Positions 12,708 through 22,120 of a stretch of 64,000 bases of DNA are shown piece by piece (position 1 is the stretch's first letter; the number at the start of each line of letters is the position of its first letter). The DNA comes from Roseiarcus sp963816065 (GTDB lineage Bacteria; Pseudomonadota; Alphaproteobacteria; Rhizobiales; Beijerinckiaceae): positions 62,001 through 126,000 of the forward strand of contig CAWFJG010000007.1 of assembly GCA_963816065.1 (NCBI GenBank). Reading direction: 5' to 3'. The notes below the pieces were generated by a model, which saw only the letters and a list, made by a program, of their open reading frames with translations, was not told where the DNA came from and did no database searches. Both the position numbers and the translations under genes were made by a program.

Positions 12708-12723
12708 AGGAAAGGATAAAGTC

Positions 12724-12984
12724 ATGTCGCGCGCGGTCGTTGGACGTTGGGGAAAGAATCTTGCGATTCGCTTCCCCGCGGAAGTCGCAGAGGCGGCCCG
12801 GTTCGGCGACGGCGAACGCGTCGAGATCGCGGTGACGGACGACGCGGTCGTCATCCGCAAGCTGCCTGCCGAGACCGCGCTCGAGGCTCTGTTTGCGGGA
12901 CGCTCGCCGGAGGCCTGGCGGGCGCTCTACCGCGACGCCTTCGACTGGGGCCCGGACCAGGGCCGCGAGCGCCTCGACGAATGA
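12724..12984 (+). CDS. mazE: MazE-like AbrB-domain antitoxin
   Basis: This 86-residue protein begins MSRAVVGRWGKNLAIRFP and continues GDGERVEIAVTDDAVVIRKL, the swapped-hairpin AbrB/MazE DNA-binding fold. Its C-terminus is acidic and probably wraps the toxin. A strong AGGAAAGGA site precedes the ATG. The stop codon overlaps the start of the following mazF gene (ATGA), the classic antitoxin-first arrangement. Function: neutralises MazF and represses the operon. Confidence 0.88.
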   Translation: MSRAVVGRWGKNLAIRFPAEVAEAARFGDGERVEIAVTDDAVVIRKLPAETALEALFAGRSPEAWRALYRDAFDWGPDQGRERLDE

Positions 12985-13328
12985 GCGAGGCGGAATACTG
13001 GCCGGACGCCGGCGATCTCGTCTGGACCGACTTCGATCCGACGCTCGGCCGCGAGCAGGCCGGCCGCCGCCCGGCGCTCGTCGTGTCACCGGCTGCGTTC
13101 GCGAAAAACACCGGCTTCGTGCTCGTCTGCCCGATCACGTCGCGCATCCGTCCGTTTCCGACCAGTGTCGTCCTGCCCGACGGCTTGCCGATCTCCGGCG
13201 AAATCCTGCTGAGCCACCTCCGCAGCCTCGACATGCTCGCCCGTCCGATCCACCCGGTCGGCGCCGCGGTCCCCCAGGAAACGGCCGCGAAGGTCCGGGC
13301 GAAGCTCGGAGCGCTGATCGCGATCTAA
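12981..13328 (+). CDS. mazF: MazF/PemK-like endoribonuclease toxin
   Basis: The 115-residue product has the MazF core: PDAGDLVWTDFDPTLGREQAGRRPALVVS at the N-terminus, followed by VLVCPITSRIRPFPTSVVLPDG and SGEILLSHLRSLDM. MazF toxins cut mRNA at short sequence motifs. I place the start at the ATG inside the overlapping ATGA, not at the longer upstream frame, because the family begins just before the PxxGDLVW motif. The gene is convergent with the MFS gene; the two stop codons overlap at 13325-13328. Confidence 0.9.
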   Translation: MSEAEYWPDAGDLVWTDFDPTLGREQAGRRPALVVSPAAFAKNTGFVLVCPITSRIRPFPTSVVLPDGLPISGEILLSHLRSLDMLARPIHPVGAAVPQETAAKVRAKLGALIAI

Positions 13329-14588
13329 GTCACGGTCAGCCGCGTTCCGCCATCGGGCGTTCTGGCGACCTCGCCCGCGCGACGCCCGCGCGGCGGCGGC
13401 GAGGCCGACGAGCGCGGCGGCGAAGCCCGCGGAGGCGCCGACGCAGAGCGCAGAGCGCGGCCCGAACGCGTCGGCGATCCAGCCGACGATCGGCGCGCCG
13501 ATCGGCGTGCCGCCGAGGGCGACGCCGACCCTGAGCGCCATCACCCGGCCGCGCATGGCCGGCGCGGTCGAGAGCTGCATCAGGCTGTTCGAGACGTTGG
13601 TGACGGTCAGCGCCGCGACGCCGATGACGGCGAGCGCCGCGGCGAAGATCCAGTAGGTGGGCGACAGCGCGCCGAGCGCGCAGCCGAGCCCGAACACGGC
13701 CGAGCCGACGATCAGCGCGCCGAACTGCGGCCGGCTGCGCCCCGCGGCGAGAAGCGCGCCGGCCACCGTCCCGACCGCCATGCTCGACGACAACAGGCCG
13801 TAGCCGAACGCGTCGGCGTGGAAGACGCCGACCGCCATCGTGGCGATGAAGATCGAGAAGTTGAGGCCGAAGGTCCCGATCAGGAACAGCATCGCGAGCA
13901 TCGCCTTGAGATCCGGCCGGGATCGGACGTAGCGCAGCCCTTCGACGAAACTGCCCCGAGTCCGTTGCGCCCGCGCGATTCGGTGAAGCTCCGGCACGCG
14001 AAGGGCGCAGAGCGAGATCAGCACCGCGCCGAACGAGACGCCATTGATCAGGAAGGCCCAGCCGGTCCCGAACGCGGCGATGATCAGCCCGGAGACGGCG
14101 GGGCCGATCATCCGCGCCGCGTTGAACGAGGTCGAGTTCAGCGCGACGGCGTTCGACAGGTCGCCGTCGCCGACCAGTTCCCCGACGAAGGTCTGGCGGG
14201 CCGGAGCGTCGAACGCCGCCGCCGCGCCGAACAGGAAGGCGAACGCATAGACGTGCCAAAGCTGGACGAGCCCGGCGACGGTGAGGAGCCCGAGCGCCAC
14301 AGCGAGCGCCCCCATCGAGGCCTGCGTGGCCATGAGCAGCTTGCGCTGGTCGAGGCGGTCGGCCGCCGATCCGGTCCACGGCAGGAACAGAAGTTGCGGC
14401 CCGAACTGCAGCGCCATCACCGTGCCGACCGCCGAGGCGCTGTGATGGGTGAGCCCGGTCAGGACCAGCCAGGCCTGCGCCGTCCGCTGCACCCAGGTGC
14501 CGACATTGGAGACGAAGGCTCCGGCGGCCCACACCCGGTAGTTGAAGATGCGCAGCGAGCGGAACACGCCCGCGCCGGTCGCGGTCAT
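13325..14588 (-). CDS. MFS exporter (enterobactin exporter/MFS_3-like), C-terminal frameshift
   Basis: About 420 residues with some twelve hydrophobic segments. It begins MTATGAGVFRSLRIFNYRVWAAGAFVSNVGTW, a common start in MFS_3 exporters, and has FDAPARQTFVGELV after helix four and MRGRVMALRVG near the eleventh helix. The frame stays open far past the expected end and would run antisense through mazF. Removing one G near 13368 instead gives a short tail ending at 13325, overlapping the mazF stop. I prefer that end. The start at 14588 overlaps the upstream gene by four bases, implying co-transcription. Substrate unknown. Confidence 0.8.
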
Positions 14589-14914
14589 GGGCGTTGCGGC
14601 GCGGCGCCGCCGTTGAACCGTCCGAAATGGCGTGCGGAAAAGAGCGCTATCGCCAGCGCGCCGACGGCGAGCGCCGCCGCGTCGGCGATGTTCTTGAGAT
14701 CGAAATCTCCGACCTGGCAGACCAGCAGGTAGCCGACGACGAGGTTGAGGAAGCCCCACAGCGTGTTCAGGATCGACGACGACAGCCCCTGCCCCGGCGG
14801 ATCGGCGAACGGCGTCTGAAACGGCCGCCCGCTGACGCCGGCGACGAGATGGGGCACGGCGTTGAACAGGACAGCGCCGCCGAACAGATAGGACACGAGA
14901 TTCAGCCACGACAT
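14585..14914 (-). CDS. Small four-helix membrane protein, first gene of MFS operon
   Basis: The 109-residue protein starts MSWLNLVSYLFGGAVLFNAVPHLVAGV after a good GGAGG site, and has hydrophobic segments near residues 5-23, 45-62 and 72-90. I do not recognise a named family. It overlaps the MFS gene by four bases, so the two are probably translated together. The longer start at 14944 lacks a ribosome site and is rejected. It may be an accessory membrane protein of the exporter, but this is inferred only from position. Confidence 0.65.
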   Translation of the reverse strand: MSWLNLVSYLFGGAVLFNAVPHLVAGVSGRPFQTPFADPPGQGLSSSILNTLWGFLNLVVGYLLVCQVGDFDLKNIADAAALAVGALAIALFSARHFGRFNGGAAPQRP

Positions 14915-15470
14915 GGACGACGCCTCCTGCCGGCGTCCTACCATATCTGCAGTTAAACTGCAAAGTTTACCTTATTATTTCGCCGACTTGACCGGCCCCG
15001 CCTGAAGCCTGGGCCGCGGGCCGTCCGAAAACATCGCGCTATCAGCGTCGCGTCGATTTCAGAACCACCGTCCGCGACCATAGAACCCGAACCCGCCGCA
15101 CAAGAACAACACGACGAGAATGATCAAAAGTGTATTTGTGTCCACTGGTCGACCTTTCCGATATTTGCTTGACCAGCCGCAACATAATGTATGCAGATGC
15201 CAGTCATTGATGCCGTGTATTCCACAAAAGTCCGGCTTGACAGGCTCGGAAAATACCTACGGTGCGCCATCCTAATATGGGCAATTGCGATGGATCACAT
15301 GATCAATTGTTGGAAATGAAGACGGACAAAAGGAAATCCGGCGCCTCAACTGGCGTCTCGGAATGCGCTGAATTGGGTGGCTCTGAGTAGATTCCGGGGC
15401 TTACCGTTTGGACCGGGCTGCGACTATCTGCTATGAGCGACGCGCGTTTGGCGCCTTGCAGGAGGTTTCT
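14915..15470. other. Mostly non-coding intergenic region
   Basis: Apart from the very small membrane peptide at 15059-15145 I see no gene in this 556-base stretch. It is clearly less GC-rich than the surroundings around 15150-15330. The part next to 14945-14985 (AT-rich, TTAAACTGCAAAGTTTA-like) probably holds the promoter of the leftward membrane protein/MFS operon. Confidence 0.4.
15059..15145 (-). CDS. 28-residue hydrophobic peptide (DUF3309-like small membrane protein)
   Basis: Reading left from a GTG at 15145, preceded by GGAAAGG, gives a 28-residue peptide: MDTNTLLIILVVLFL, then a Gly-rich turn, ending FYGRGRWF and TGA. One membrane helix followed by GGxGFYGRGRWF is a pattern I know from many tiny Rhizobiales membrane proteins annotated as DUF3309 or hydrophobic proteins. 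Function is unknown; such peptides are often stress-induced. It is too short for standard ORF calls. Confidence 0.65.
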   Translation of the reverse strand: MDTNTLLIILVVLFLCGGFGFYGRGRWF

Positions 15471-15738
15471 ATGTCACGAATAAGTCTTCTTCTCTCAGCC
15501 GCGGTATTGCTTTGCGCGTCATCACAAATTGCCTTTGCCGACCAAAACGGTCTGGTCACTGGCGCGGTCGGCGGCGCGGTTGCCGGGGCTGTTGTTGGCG
15601 GTCCAGTCGGGGCGGTCGTGGGCGGCGTCGGCGGCGCGGCAATCGGCAATTCCGTCACCAATCACAGAAGCTACCATCGCGGCTACGTATCACCCCTATC
15701 ACCCCTATCATCACTACCACCACTACGATCAATACTGA
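15471..15738 (+). CDS. Secreted glycine-zipper protein with His/Tyr-rich tail, frameshifted
   Basis: The ATG at 15471 follows a perfect GGAGG. A signal peptide (MSRISLLLSAAVLLCASSQIAFA) is followed by repeated GAVGGAVAGAVVGG units, a glycine zipper typical of small outer-membrane or periplasmic proteins. The frame then leaves the family pattern. If one base is removed near 15688 the protein continues YHPYHPYHHYHHYDQY and stops at 15738, about 88 residues in all. The His/Tyr tail is a common ending in this family and supports the shifted frame over the longer Arg-rich one. Confidence 0.7.
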
Positions 15739-15940
15739 TCGGTCGACGGCGCCCGGTGCGAGGGCGTCGCCGGGGGTCGGGGGGTTTGCTGGCCTGGAGG
15801 AGTCTACATCCACAGACTGTCGCTGAATAAAGCGCCCGCCGATCTCCGATGCGTGCGCCGTTGCGATCGGCGCGGCCCGCTTCGAGTCTCCGCAACCGGA
15901 TTCGAGCGGAACGCGCTGCGCTCTTTGCAGAGGACAGCCA

Positions 15941-16513
15941 GTGCCTGAAACGGATGCCGCGTCTTCGGTCCCGCCGATCCATATCGAAGAAACGATCCAG
16001 TCGATCGCAGGGCTCCGCGCCGAACACCATGCGAACGCCACGCAACATCAACGCGTCGTCGACCGCATTACGTCGCTCATGGGCGGCGCCAACTTCATCG
16101 CGACGCTGTCGGTCTTCGTTGTCGCCTGGGTGATTTTGAACGGCCTGGCCGCGGCCCTTGGCTATCGCGCGCTCGACCCGCCTCCCTTTGCATGGCTGGC
16201 GGGCGCAGCGTCGCTGGCGTCCCTCTATTTGGTCATTTTGATCCTCACGACGCAAATAGGCGACGATCGCCTTACCCAGCGCCTGGAACTCCTCAATCTG
16301 GAATTGACGATCCTGAGTGAGCAAAAGATCGCCAAGGTGGTCGCGCTGATCGAGGAACTTCGGCAGGACAGCCCGCACCTCCGCGATCGGGTCGATCAAC
16401 TGGCCAAAGCGATGTCCCAACCAGCAGACCCTCAATCGGTGATTGAGGCAATCAAAGAAACGCGATCCGAGTCCGCCCATGTGTCGCGCAAAGCAGGAGG
16501 ACCGAACGATTGA
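15941..16513 (+). CDS. DUF1003 family membrane protein
   Basis: The 190-residue protein matches DUF1003: a polar N-terminus, LMGGANFIATLSVFVVAWVILN as first helix, then DPPPFAWLAGAASLASLYLVILILTTQ as second helix, and a conserved QIGDDRLTQRLELLNLELTILSEQKIAKVVALIEEL after it. The cytoplasmic tail of about 60 residues is helical. It starts with GTG after AGAGGA. Members sit in the inner membrane, and their role is not established. The neighbouring EcfG-like sigma factor suggests a stress-response setting. Confidence 0.88.
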   Translation: MPETDAASSVPPIHIEETIQSIAGLRAEHHANATQHQRVVDRITSLMGGANFIATLSVFVVAWVILNGLAAALGYRALDPPPFAWLAGAASLASLYLVILILTTQIGDDRLTQRLELLNLELTILSEQKIAKVVALIEELRQDSPHLRDRVDQLAKAMSQPADPQSVIEAIKETRSESAHVSRKAGGPND

Positions 16514-16776
16514 ACGGGCGTTATCAGCGGCGCCGATTTCCGACCGCGTCGCCACATACCCATGCCGTCTGTCGCACTTCATCCGCCTTGAGAGCGATAT
16601 ATTCCTTGGTGCGATCGACGAGGGTCACAATCAAACGACGCTCAGCGTCCTTTCCATACTTTCTGGGCTCGACACCGTTCTGAGTAGTTTCCGATTCTCC
16701 CTTTCATGCTTCCGTTCAACTAAGTTGACACCTCGCTTGCAGCGCACCGCGCCGCCGATGTTGAACGAGGCGTTTC

Positions 16777-17331
16777 ATGGACGCAATTTTGGAAAATTCC
16801 TCAATCGCAATACAGTCAAGAGGCCCTCCAGGCGGAATGGCAGGAGCACCGCCCTCGGACGACTTCAGGGACAACCTCATCGCCGAAATCAAGCATTTGC
16901 GGGCATTCGCAATTTCCCTTTCCGGGTCGGCATCGGTCGGTGATGACCTGGTGCAGGAAACGCTCTTGCGCGCATGGAGCAAGTCAGACCAGTTCCGCGT
17001 CGGGACAAACCTGAAGGCTTGGTTGCTGACGATCTTGCGGAACATCTTTTATTCCACTTTTCGCAAGCGCGCCCGCGAGATGCAGGACAGTGACGGCGTG
17101 TACGCGAACCGTATCGCGGTCCCGGGCGGTCAGGAAGGCCATATCGATCTGCAAGATTTTCGCAGAGCATTGGCCAAGCTTCCAAACCATCAACGGGAAG
17201 TTCTGTTACTCGTAGGTGCAAGCGGTCATACATATGAAGAAGCAGCCGCAATCTGCCGGGTAGAGATTGGGACGGTCAAGAGTCGCTTGAATCGTGCGCG
17301 GATAAATCTTGTCAAGCTTCTCAATCTTTAG
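16777..17331 (+). CDS. EcfG-like (ECF15) general stress response sigma factor
   Basis: The 184-residue product has sigma region 2 with LRAFAISLSGSASVGDDLVQETLLRAWSKSDQF and NLKAWLLTILRNIFYSTFRKR, and region 4 with LPNHQREVLLLVGASGHTYEEAAAICRVEIGTVKSRLNRAR. These are the diagnostic blocks of EcfG, the alphaproteobacterial general stress sigma. The usual partners nepR and phyR are not adjacent, so this is probably a secondary EcfG paralogue. I saw no GGAAC-16/17-CGTT promoter directly upstream, although the promoter region is only 263 bases long. Confidence 0.9.
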   Translation: MDAILENSSIAIQSRGPPGGMAGAPPSDDFRDNLIAEIKHLRAFAISLSGSASVGDDLVQETLLRAWSKSDQFRVGTNLKAWLLTILRNIFYSTFRKRAREMQDSDGVYANRIAVPGGQEGHIDLQDFRRALAKLPNHQREVLLLVGASGHTYEEAAAICRVEIGTVKSRLNRARINLVKLLNL

Positions 17332-18349
17332 CAACATATTGATAATATGCCAGTAATTGTCCGAATGCCGCAACATACAGAGCCATATTTCATAAGAAAA
17401 AACTGGATATTTTATGATATTACTCGGCCCTCGACTTTATCAGCAGGCTGTTAGGGTTCGGGCTCAATCAGTCTGCCAGCGGACTGCCCGGTCAGTTCCC
17501 TTCTCAGAGATTGGCTTGCCGGGCGTTATTTCGACGCTACCGACCTGATCGAGGTTTGCCATCAAGTGCGTTAGTCCAGAGGCTGCCGCGTTCCTGCGTG
17601 GCTCACCGATCGCCATGTTGGAGCTCGCCCGGTTTTACGCGCCTTTGTGGGCTCTTCGAGCAAATCGCAAAGCAGGGACCTCGCACGACTCACGCCAGAG
17701 GCGGACCTATACCCTGAGGGCCCGCCGCGTCGCCGGACGGTTAGGAGCGTGCGCAGCCGCAGTGTGGGTTTCGCAATAACTTGCGGCAGGCAGGCAGGAA
17801 GAACCGCAGAACCGGAATGTTTCGAGATGTTGCGGATCGCCGATCGGCCAGCGGCACATGCTGGAACGCAACTCGACAAACTTGACGGGAGCCGTGGCGG
17901 CCAGCGGCCTAAAGTGATCGCGACGCTTCCGATTCACGAGGAGGTCTGCGCCCAGCCTGCCAGTGAACTCGCCATTACGAGACGGTATCGTTCGCACGTC
18001 CATTCCACGTAGTCCTTTTAAAGACGGTAGTTCAGGACTGTCAGTCAACAGCCCGTAAAATTGAGTTCTGCAAAGTTTTTCTCACCCGTTTGGAAAATAT
18101 ATCGGTCCACCCAAGTCTCTCAGACAGACATTCCGAGCTCCCCACTTGGAGAGGATTAGACAATTTTCAAGAGCGAATTGCTAAGGAGGCCAATTTGAAG
18201 AGCCGGCCCCGCTTCTGCGGACGTTCGAGCCGAGACAGGGCAAGGCCCTCAGAGGGGAAAAGCCCGTGCGGCGCGCGGTCTCAGACGGTGGCGAAAGAAT
18301 CCGACGATTGGGCAGACAGCTTGCGGATGACGACGACGGCCGCCGTCGA
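17332..18349. other. Non-coding kilobase after the EcfG-like gene
   Basis: No frame in this stretch shows a recognisable domain, a good ribosome site or consistent codon bias. The AT-rich first 100 bases (17332-17430) could hold a terminator, but I find no clean hairpin with a T-run. The GC content drops compared with the neighbouring genes, which suggests degenerate or transferred DNA. A local repeat search would be the next step. Confidence 0.4.
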
Positions 18350-19168
18350 TCATTCCGCCGGGATCTCGGCCGGCGCGCCGGGATGGACGCCCGGTCGCTG
18401 CGGAATGAGCAGGATCAGCGCGACCATCGCGGCCGCGAGGACCAGGCTCGCGGCCGTGCGGCTCAGCGAAAAGCCCCCGGCGGAGAACGGCTTGTCCAAG
18501 AGATCGCCCAGCGTCGCGCCGAGCGGCCGCGTGAGGATGAAGGCCGCCCAGAACAGCGACACCCGCGATACGCTGGTGAAAAGGTAAAGCGCTACGAGGA
18601 CGGCCAGAGCGGCGCCGAACACGACGGAGGCGTCGCCGAAGCCGAGACCGTTGGTGTCGGCCATCCAGTCGCCGAGCGCGGTGCCGAGCGTCTGCGAGAA
18701 CAGAATCGAGGTCCAGTAGAACGCCTCGACCCGGGGCGTCGCAACCGTGTTCACCGAGACGGTTCCCTCGCGCCAGCGCCAAACCAAGAGCGACGTCATG
18801 AGCAGAGCGAGCAGGATCGACGATCCGCCAGCGTAACCGATTCCGAGCGCGCGGTCGGCGAAATCCGCCATCGTCGTTCCGACCGTGGTCGTCGCCACGA
18901 TCGTCAGCCAATAAATGGCGGGGTGGAACTTACTCATTCTGATCTGGGCGATCACGGCGACAACGAACACCGCCATGAAGACGCCGGTGCCGATCAAGTA
19001 GCCGCCGTTCGAGGCGTTCCTGTCGGCGTGCAGCAGCGACATCGTCACCGTGTCGCCGCCGGTTTCGCCGAGTGTGGTCGCAAGGATCTTGACGATCCAG
19101 AAGCCGAGCGTGACTTCGGGAACCTTGCTCAGTGTGACCTTCGCCGCTTCGTTCATGATCGCTTCCAT
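18350..19168 (-). CDS. DUF347-repeat integral membrane protein (COG4705 type)
   Basis: The 272-residue protein contains four related membrane repeats, each with a small-residue T-x-G-(D/E) motif: ILATTLGETGGD, IVATTTVGTTMAD, LFSQTLGTALGD and ILTRPLGATLGD. This is the DUF347 pattern of COG4705 membrane proteins, whose function is unknown. Eight or so helices are expected. It is the last gene of a leftward set with a two-component system and a PepSY protein, so it is a likely output of that sensor. Start codons at 19168 (MEAIMNEAAK) and 19156 are both possible. Confidence 0.85.
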   Translation of the reverse strand: MEAIMNEAAKVTLSKVPEVTLGFWIVKILATTLGETGGDTVTMSLLHADRNASNGGYLIGTGVFMAVFVVAVIAQIRMSKFHPAIYWLTIVATTTVGTTMADFADRALGIGYAGGSSILLALLMTSLLVWRWREGTVSVNTVATPRVEAFYWTSILFSQTLGTALGDWMADTNGLGFGDASVVFGAALAVLVALYLFTSVSRVSLFWAAFILTRPLGATLGDLLDKPFSAGGFSLSRTAASLVLAAAMVALILLIPQRPGVHPGAPAEIPAE

Positions 19169-19220
19169 CCTGTCGACATGGCCGCCCGCGCCGTTGAACG
19201 CGAGCGGCTTTCACACGACC

Positions 19221-19538
19221 TCAATCGGGGTTGCGGCCTTCGGCCTTGTTCTCCAGCACCCGGCCCGTTCTCGCGTCGACTCCGACCTCCTGCGTGACGG
19301 CGCCGCTCTTGACGTCGAACGAATAGCGCAGCCCGCTTCCGCCGCGCTCCCGTTCCAGCTCTTCGTCGGCGATCTGCCCCGGATGAGCCTTCAACGCGAT
19401 CGCGCGCGCCTGTTCGATGGTGATTTTCGCCTGTCCGGCGAGTTCCTGACCCGTATAGGCCGCGGCCGGACCGGCCGCCGCCAGAGCGATGACCGCCAGG
19501 CCGAGGAGCCCGGCGCCGCGCGGCGTCGTGGTGTTCAT
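19221..19538 (-). CDS. Secreted PepSY-domain protein
   Basis: Residues 1-27 form a signal peptide (LLGLAVIALAAAGPAAAYT). The rest is a single PepSY domain: KITIEQARAIALKAHPGQIADEELERE, then LRYSFDVKSGAVTQEVGVDARTGRVLE. PepSY proteins are periplasmic and are thought to inhibit or chaperone other envelope proteins, or to bind ligands. It lies between the histidine kinase and the DUF347 gene on the same strand, consistent with one regulatory unit. Length (105 residues) is usual for stand-alone PepSY proteins. Confidence 0.88.
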   Translation of the reverse strand: MNTTTPRGAGLLGLAVIALAAAGPAAAYTGQELAGQAKITIEQARAIALKAHPGQIADEELERERGGSGLRYSFDVKSGAVTQEVGVDARTGRVLENKAEGRNPD

Positions 19539-19638
19539 CGTTTCTCTCCGTTGTCTCGTGATTGCGGGCCGGGGCCGCCTCAGCCGCGGCTTTCCTGTCC
19601 ACTGCTGGCGAGTATGGACGCCCAGAATGAGCTGAGAA

Positions 19639-21005
19639 TTAGGTCTCTTCTCCTGGCGCGCGACCGGCGCCGGCTCCCTCAGGAATGGCGACGCGGGCGA
19701 CGACGCCGGCTATCCCATCCCTGCGATTCTCGACGGTCAGGCCGAATCCGTGCCGTTCCGCGACCCGGCGAGCAATCGACAGTCCGAGACCGGTTCCCTC
19801 CGTCTCAGGGGGCGCGGCGCGAAAGAAACGATCGAAGACTCGGTCCTCGACGCCGGCGGGAAGCAGCGGTCCCGTGTTGCTGACTTCGACGACAAACCAG
19901 CCTTGGCGCCGCTCGATGGACACGTCGATGCGTCCTCCGGCGGGCGTATAGCGAACCGCATTGTCCAGGAGGCTCGAAAGCAAAGCGCGGATCTCGTCGG
20001 GCGCGCCGCGACAGACGACTTCACAAGCCAGGTTCGCCTCGAGGTCGACCCCCTTGCGCTCGGCGAGGGCGGCGTAATCGGCGATCGAATTCGAGCACGA
20101 GCGCGTGGATATCCGCCATCTCGTCGCGGGAGGCGCCGCCTTCATCGAGCCTGGCCAGCTGGAGCAACTGGTTGACGAGCGCGCTTGCCCGCCGAACGCC
20201 GCGGGCCAGGGCGGCTATCGCGCCCTGATGCGCCTCTTGCCGTTGCGTCTCGCGCGACAGGTTGTCGACCTGGATCTGCATCCCGGCGAGCGGCGTCCTG
20301 AGTTCGTGAGCGGCGTCGGAAACGAACCGCCGCTGCGCTTCGACGGCGTCGCGGAGCCGGACGATCAGGCGATTCATGCTCCGCACCAGCGGGCGCCACT
20401 TCTGCGGGAACGCCGTCGAGCGGGATCGGCGCGGTCGCGCCGACGCTGCGCTCGGAAAGCTCGATGGAAAGCGTGTTCAGGCGCGCCAGCACGCGGTTCA
20501 TCGCCCAGCCGACGACCAGCCACGCCAAAGGAATGGCGATCAGCACCGGAGCGGCCGCCCCGAGCGCCGCGGTCCGGGCGATTTCATGGCGCACCACTTC
20601 CCGCTGCGCGACCTGAACCGTGCGCCGCGCGTCCCTGGTCGTGTAGACTCGCCAATCCTCTCCTGCGGCGACGGCGTCGGCGTAGCCTGTGGTCGGTTGA
20701 AGCGGGATATGGACGGACGGAAGGGACTCGTGCACGGAGCTTCCCTGGGTATCCCAGATGCTGACCGCGAACTGGTCCTCGGGGTCCTGATCCCGTCCTC
20801 CGGGCGCATCCGGGGCGGAAACGCCGACGCCGGCGTTGAGCGCGATCTGGCGGAGCTGACCGTCGAGAAACTCCGTCGCGGCGTCCCGGGCAAAAAAATA
20901 CGCAAGGGCGCTCGCGGCGAAGCCGACCAGCGAGAGAAGGACGGTCACGTAAACGAGCGCCGTGCGCCGAAGCGAAGCCGTCTTCAGGACTTGGGGAGCA
21001 TCCAT
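19639..21005 (-). CDS. Sensor histidine kinase (OmpR-partner class), two frameshifts
   Basis: The composite of about 454 residues has an N-terminal membrane helix (ALVYVTVLLSLVGFAASALAYFF), a periplasmic sensor of about 130 residues, a second helix (PVLIAIPLAWLVVGW) and a HAMP-like linker. The H-box is FVSDAAHELRTPLAGM with the phosphorylated His. The ATPase lobe has LLSSLLDNAVRYTP (N-box), FRAAPPETEGTGLGLSIARR (G-box). Frame changes near 20395 and 20090 are each cured by removing one base. The start at 21005 overlaps the response regulator by 22 bases. It resembles the QseC/PmrB sensor class; the signal is unknown. Confidence 0.85.
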
Positions 21006-21643
21006 CCAGCCCCCCTGACATTGAGGATGATCGTCTTGCCGAACTTCCGCCGGACGGAATGGATCAGGACGTCGACAGCGTTGCTTTCCACTTCCTCGCC
21101 CCAACCGTAAATGCGCTCCTCAATCTGCTGCCGAGAGAGGATGCGGCCCGGCCGCTCCATCAGCGCGTGCATCAAGGAGAACTCCCGCGCCGACAGCACC
21201 GCCTTGACCTCGCCGTGACGCAACTCGTGGGTCTCCGCATCGAGATCGACGTCGCCCGCCGAAAGCACCGACGTGGCGCGTCCGGCGCGGCGACGAACAA
21301 GCGCCCGCATCCGGGCTATGAGTTCGCGCACCTCGAACGGCTTGAGCAGGTAGTCGTCGGCGCCGAGGTCCAGACCGGAAACGCGATCCTCCACCGCTCC
21401 GCGGGCCGTAAGGACGAGAACCGGGATGTCGATCCCCCGCTTGCGAGCCGACTTCAGGAGATCCAGCCCATCCATGTCCGGGAGTCCGAGATCCAGAAGG
21501 ACCATCGCGAACCCTCTATCGTACAAGGCCGCTTCGGCAGCCTCGCCGTCGCGGACCCAGTCGACGGAGATCCCCTCGGCGCCGAGGGCCGCCGACAGCC
21601 CTTCGCCGATGATCGCATCGTCTTCTACAATCAGCACGCGCAT
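20984..21643 (-). CDS. OmpR/PhoB-family response regulator
   Basis: The 219-residue regulator has a receiver domain (MRVLIVEDDAIIGEGL, phosphoacceptor Asp in MVLLDLGLPDMDG, conserved Lys in DDYLLKPFEVREL) and a winged-helix effector domain (VLSAREFSLMHALMERPGRILSRQQIEERIYGWGEEVESNAVDVLIHSVRRKFG). The wording is that of the QseB/PmrA/BasR subgroup. It is the first gene of the RR-HK-PepSY-DUF347 set and probably controls it. Its C-terminus overlaps the kinase start. Confidence 0.93.
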   Translation of the reverse strand: MRVLIVEDDAIIGEGLSAALGAEGISVDWVRDGEAAEAALYDRGFAMVLLDLGLPDMDGLDLLKSARKRGIDIPVLVLTARGAVEDRVSGLDLGADDYLLKPFEVRELIARMRALVRRRAGRATSVLSAGDVDLDAETHELRHGEVKAVLSAREFSLMHALMERPGRILSRQQIEERIYGWGEEVESNAVDVLIHSVRRKFGKTIILNVRGAGWMLPKS

Positions 21644-21879
21644 TGCGCCGCTCTCCGTTCATACGATCCCGGAAGGAAGTTTGGGCGGATGCTTCGGCTC
21701 GGAATGGGGCAATTCTTTGTGACGAGCGGCGGCCCCGTCGGACCAGTCGGCGCGCCGCAATCCGCACAGGCATGAAACTCGCGAATGTCCGTCGCAAGGC
21801 GGTTTCGCATCCTCATTGGCCGGCGAACCAGGAAGACTCGGAACGGTCGCCAGGAGGACGATTCCGGGAGGGCGCGCCG

Positions 21880-22080
21880 ATGAAGGGGCTTTTTTTTGAG
21901 GAAGGGCTTTGGACGCGGGTCTTGAACACGGTCGGGCGGGGCGTCAGGGCTGGCGTCCGAAGGCCGGCGAAGGAGGAAACCGCGCCAGGAGGACGGCCCG
22001 GTCGCCTCGCGCCGGAGCCGTTGTCGCGCGAGGACGTCGCCAACAATCGGTGGGACCGCGTTGCGCCCGCAGGAGCGTGA
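21880..22080 (+). CDS. Possible small basic protein
   Basis: An ATG at 21880 follows GGGAGG at a normal distance and opens a 66-codon frame, MKGLFFEEGLWTRVLNTVGRG and an Arg/Pro-rich remainder. I recognise no family. The ribosome site is its best support; composition alone does not distinguish it from chance in this GC-rich DNA. Confidence 0.25.
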   Translation: MKGLFFEEGLWTRVLNTVGRGVRAGVRRPAKEETAPGGRPGRLAPEPLSREDVANNRWDRVAPAGA

Positions 22081-22120
22081 CAGTCGTTCCTCCTGTTGGC
22101 GTTCGGCCTGTCCGCAAATA

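Noticed and set aside
13086..13324. C-terminal extension of the MFS protein across mazF
   Set aside because: Its composition is that of an antisense frame; a one-base shift ends the protein at 13325 by the mazF stop.
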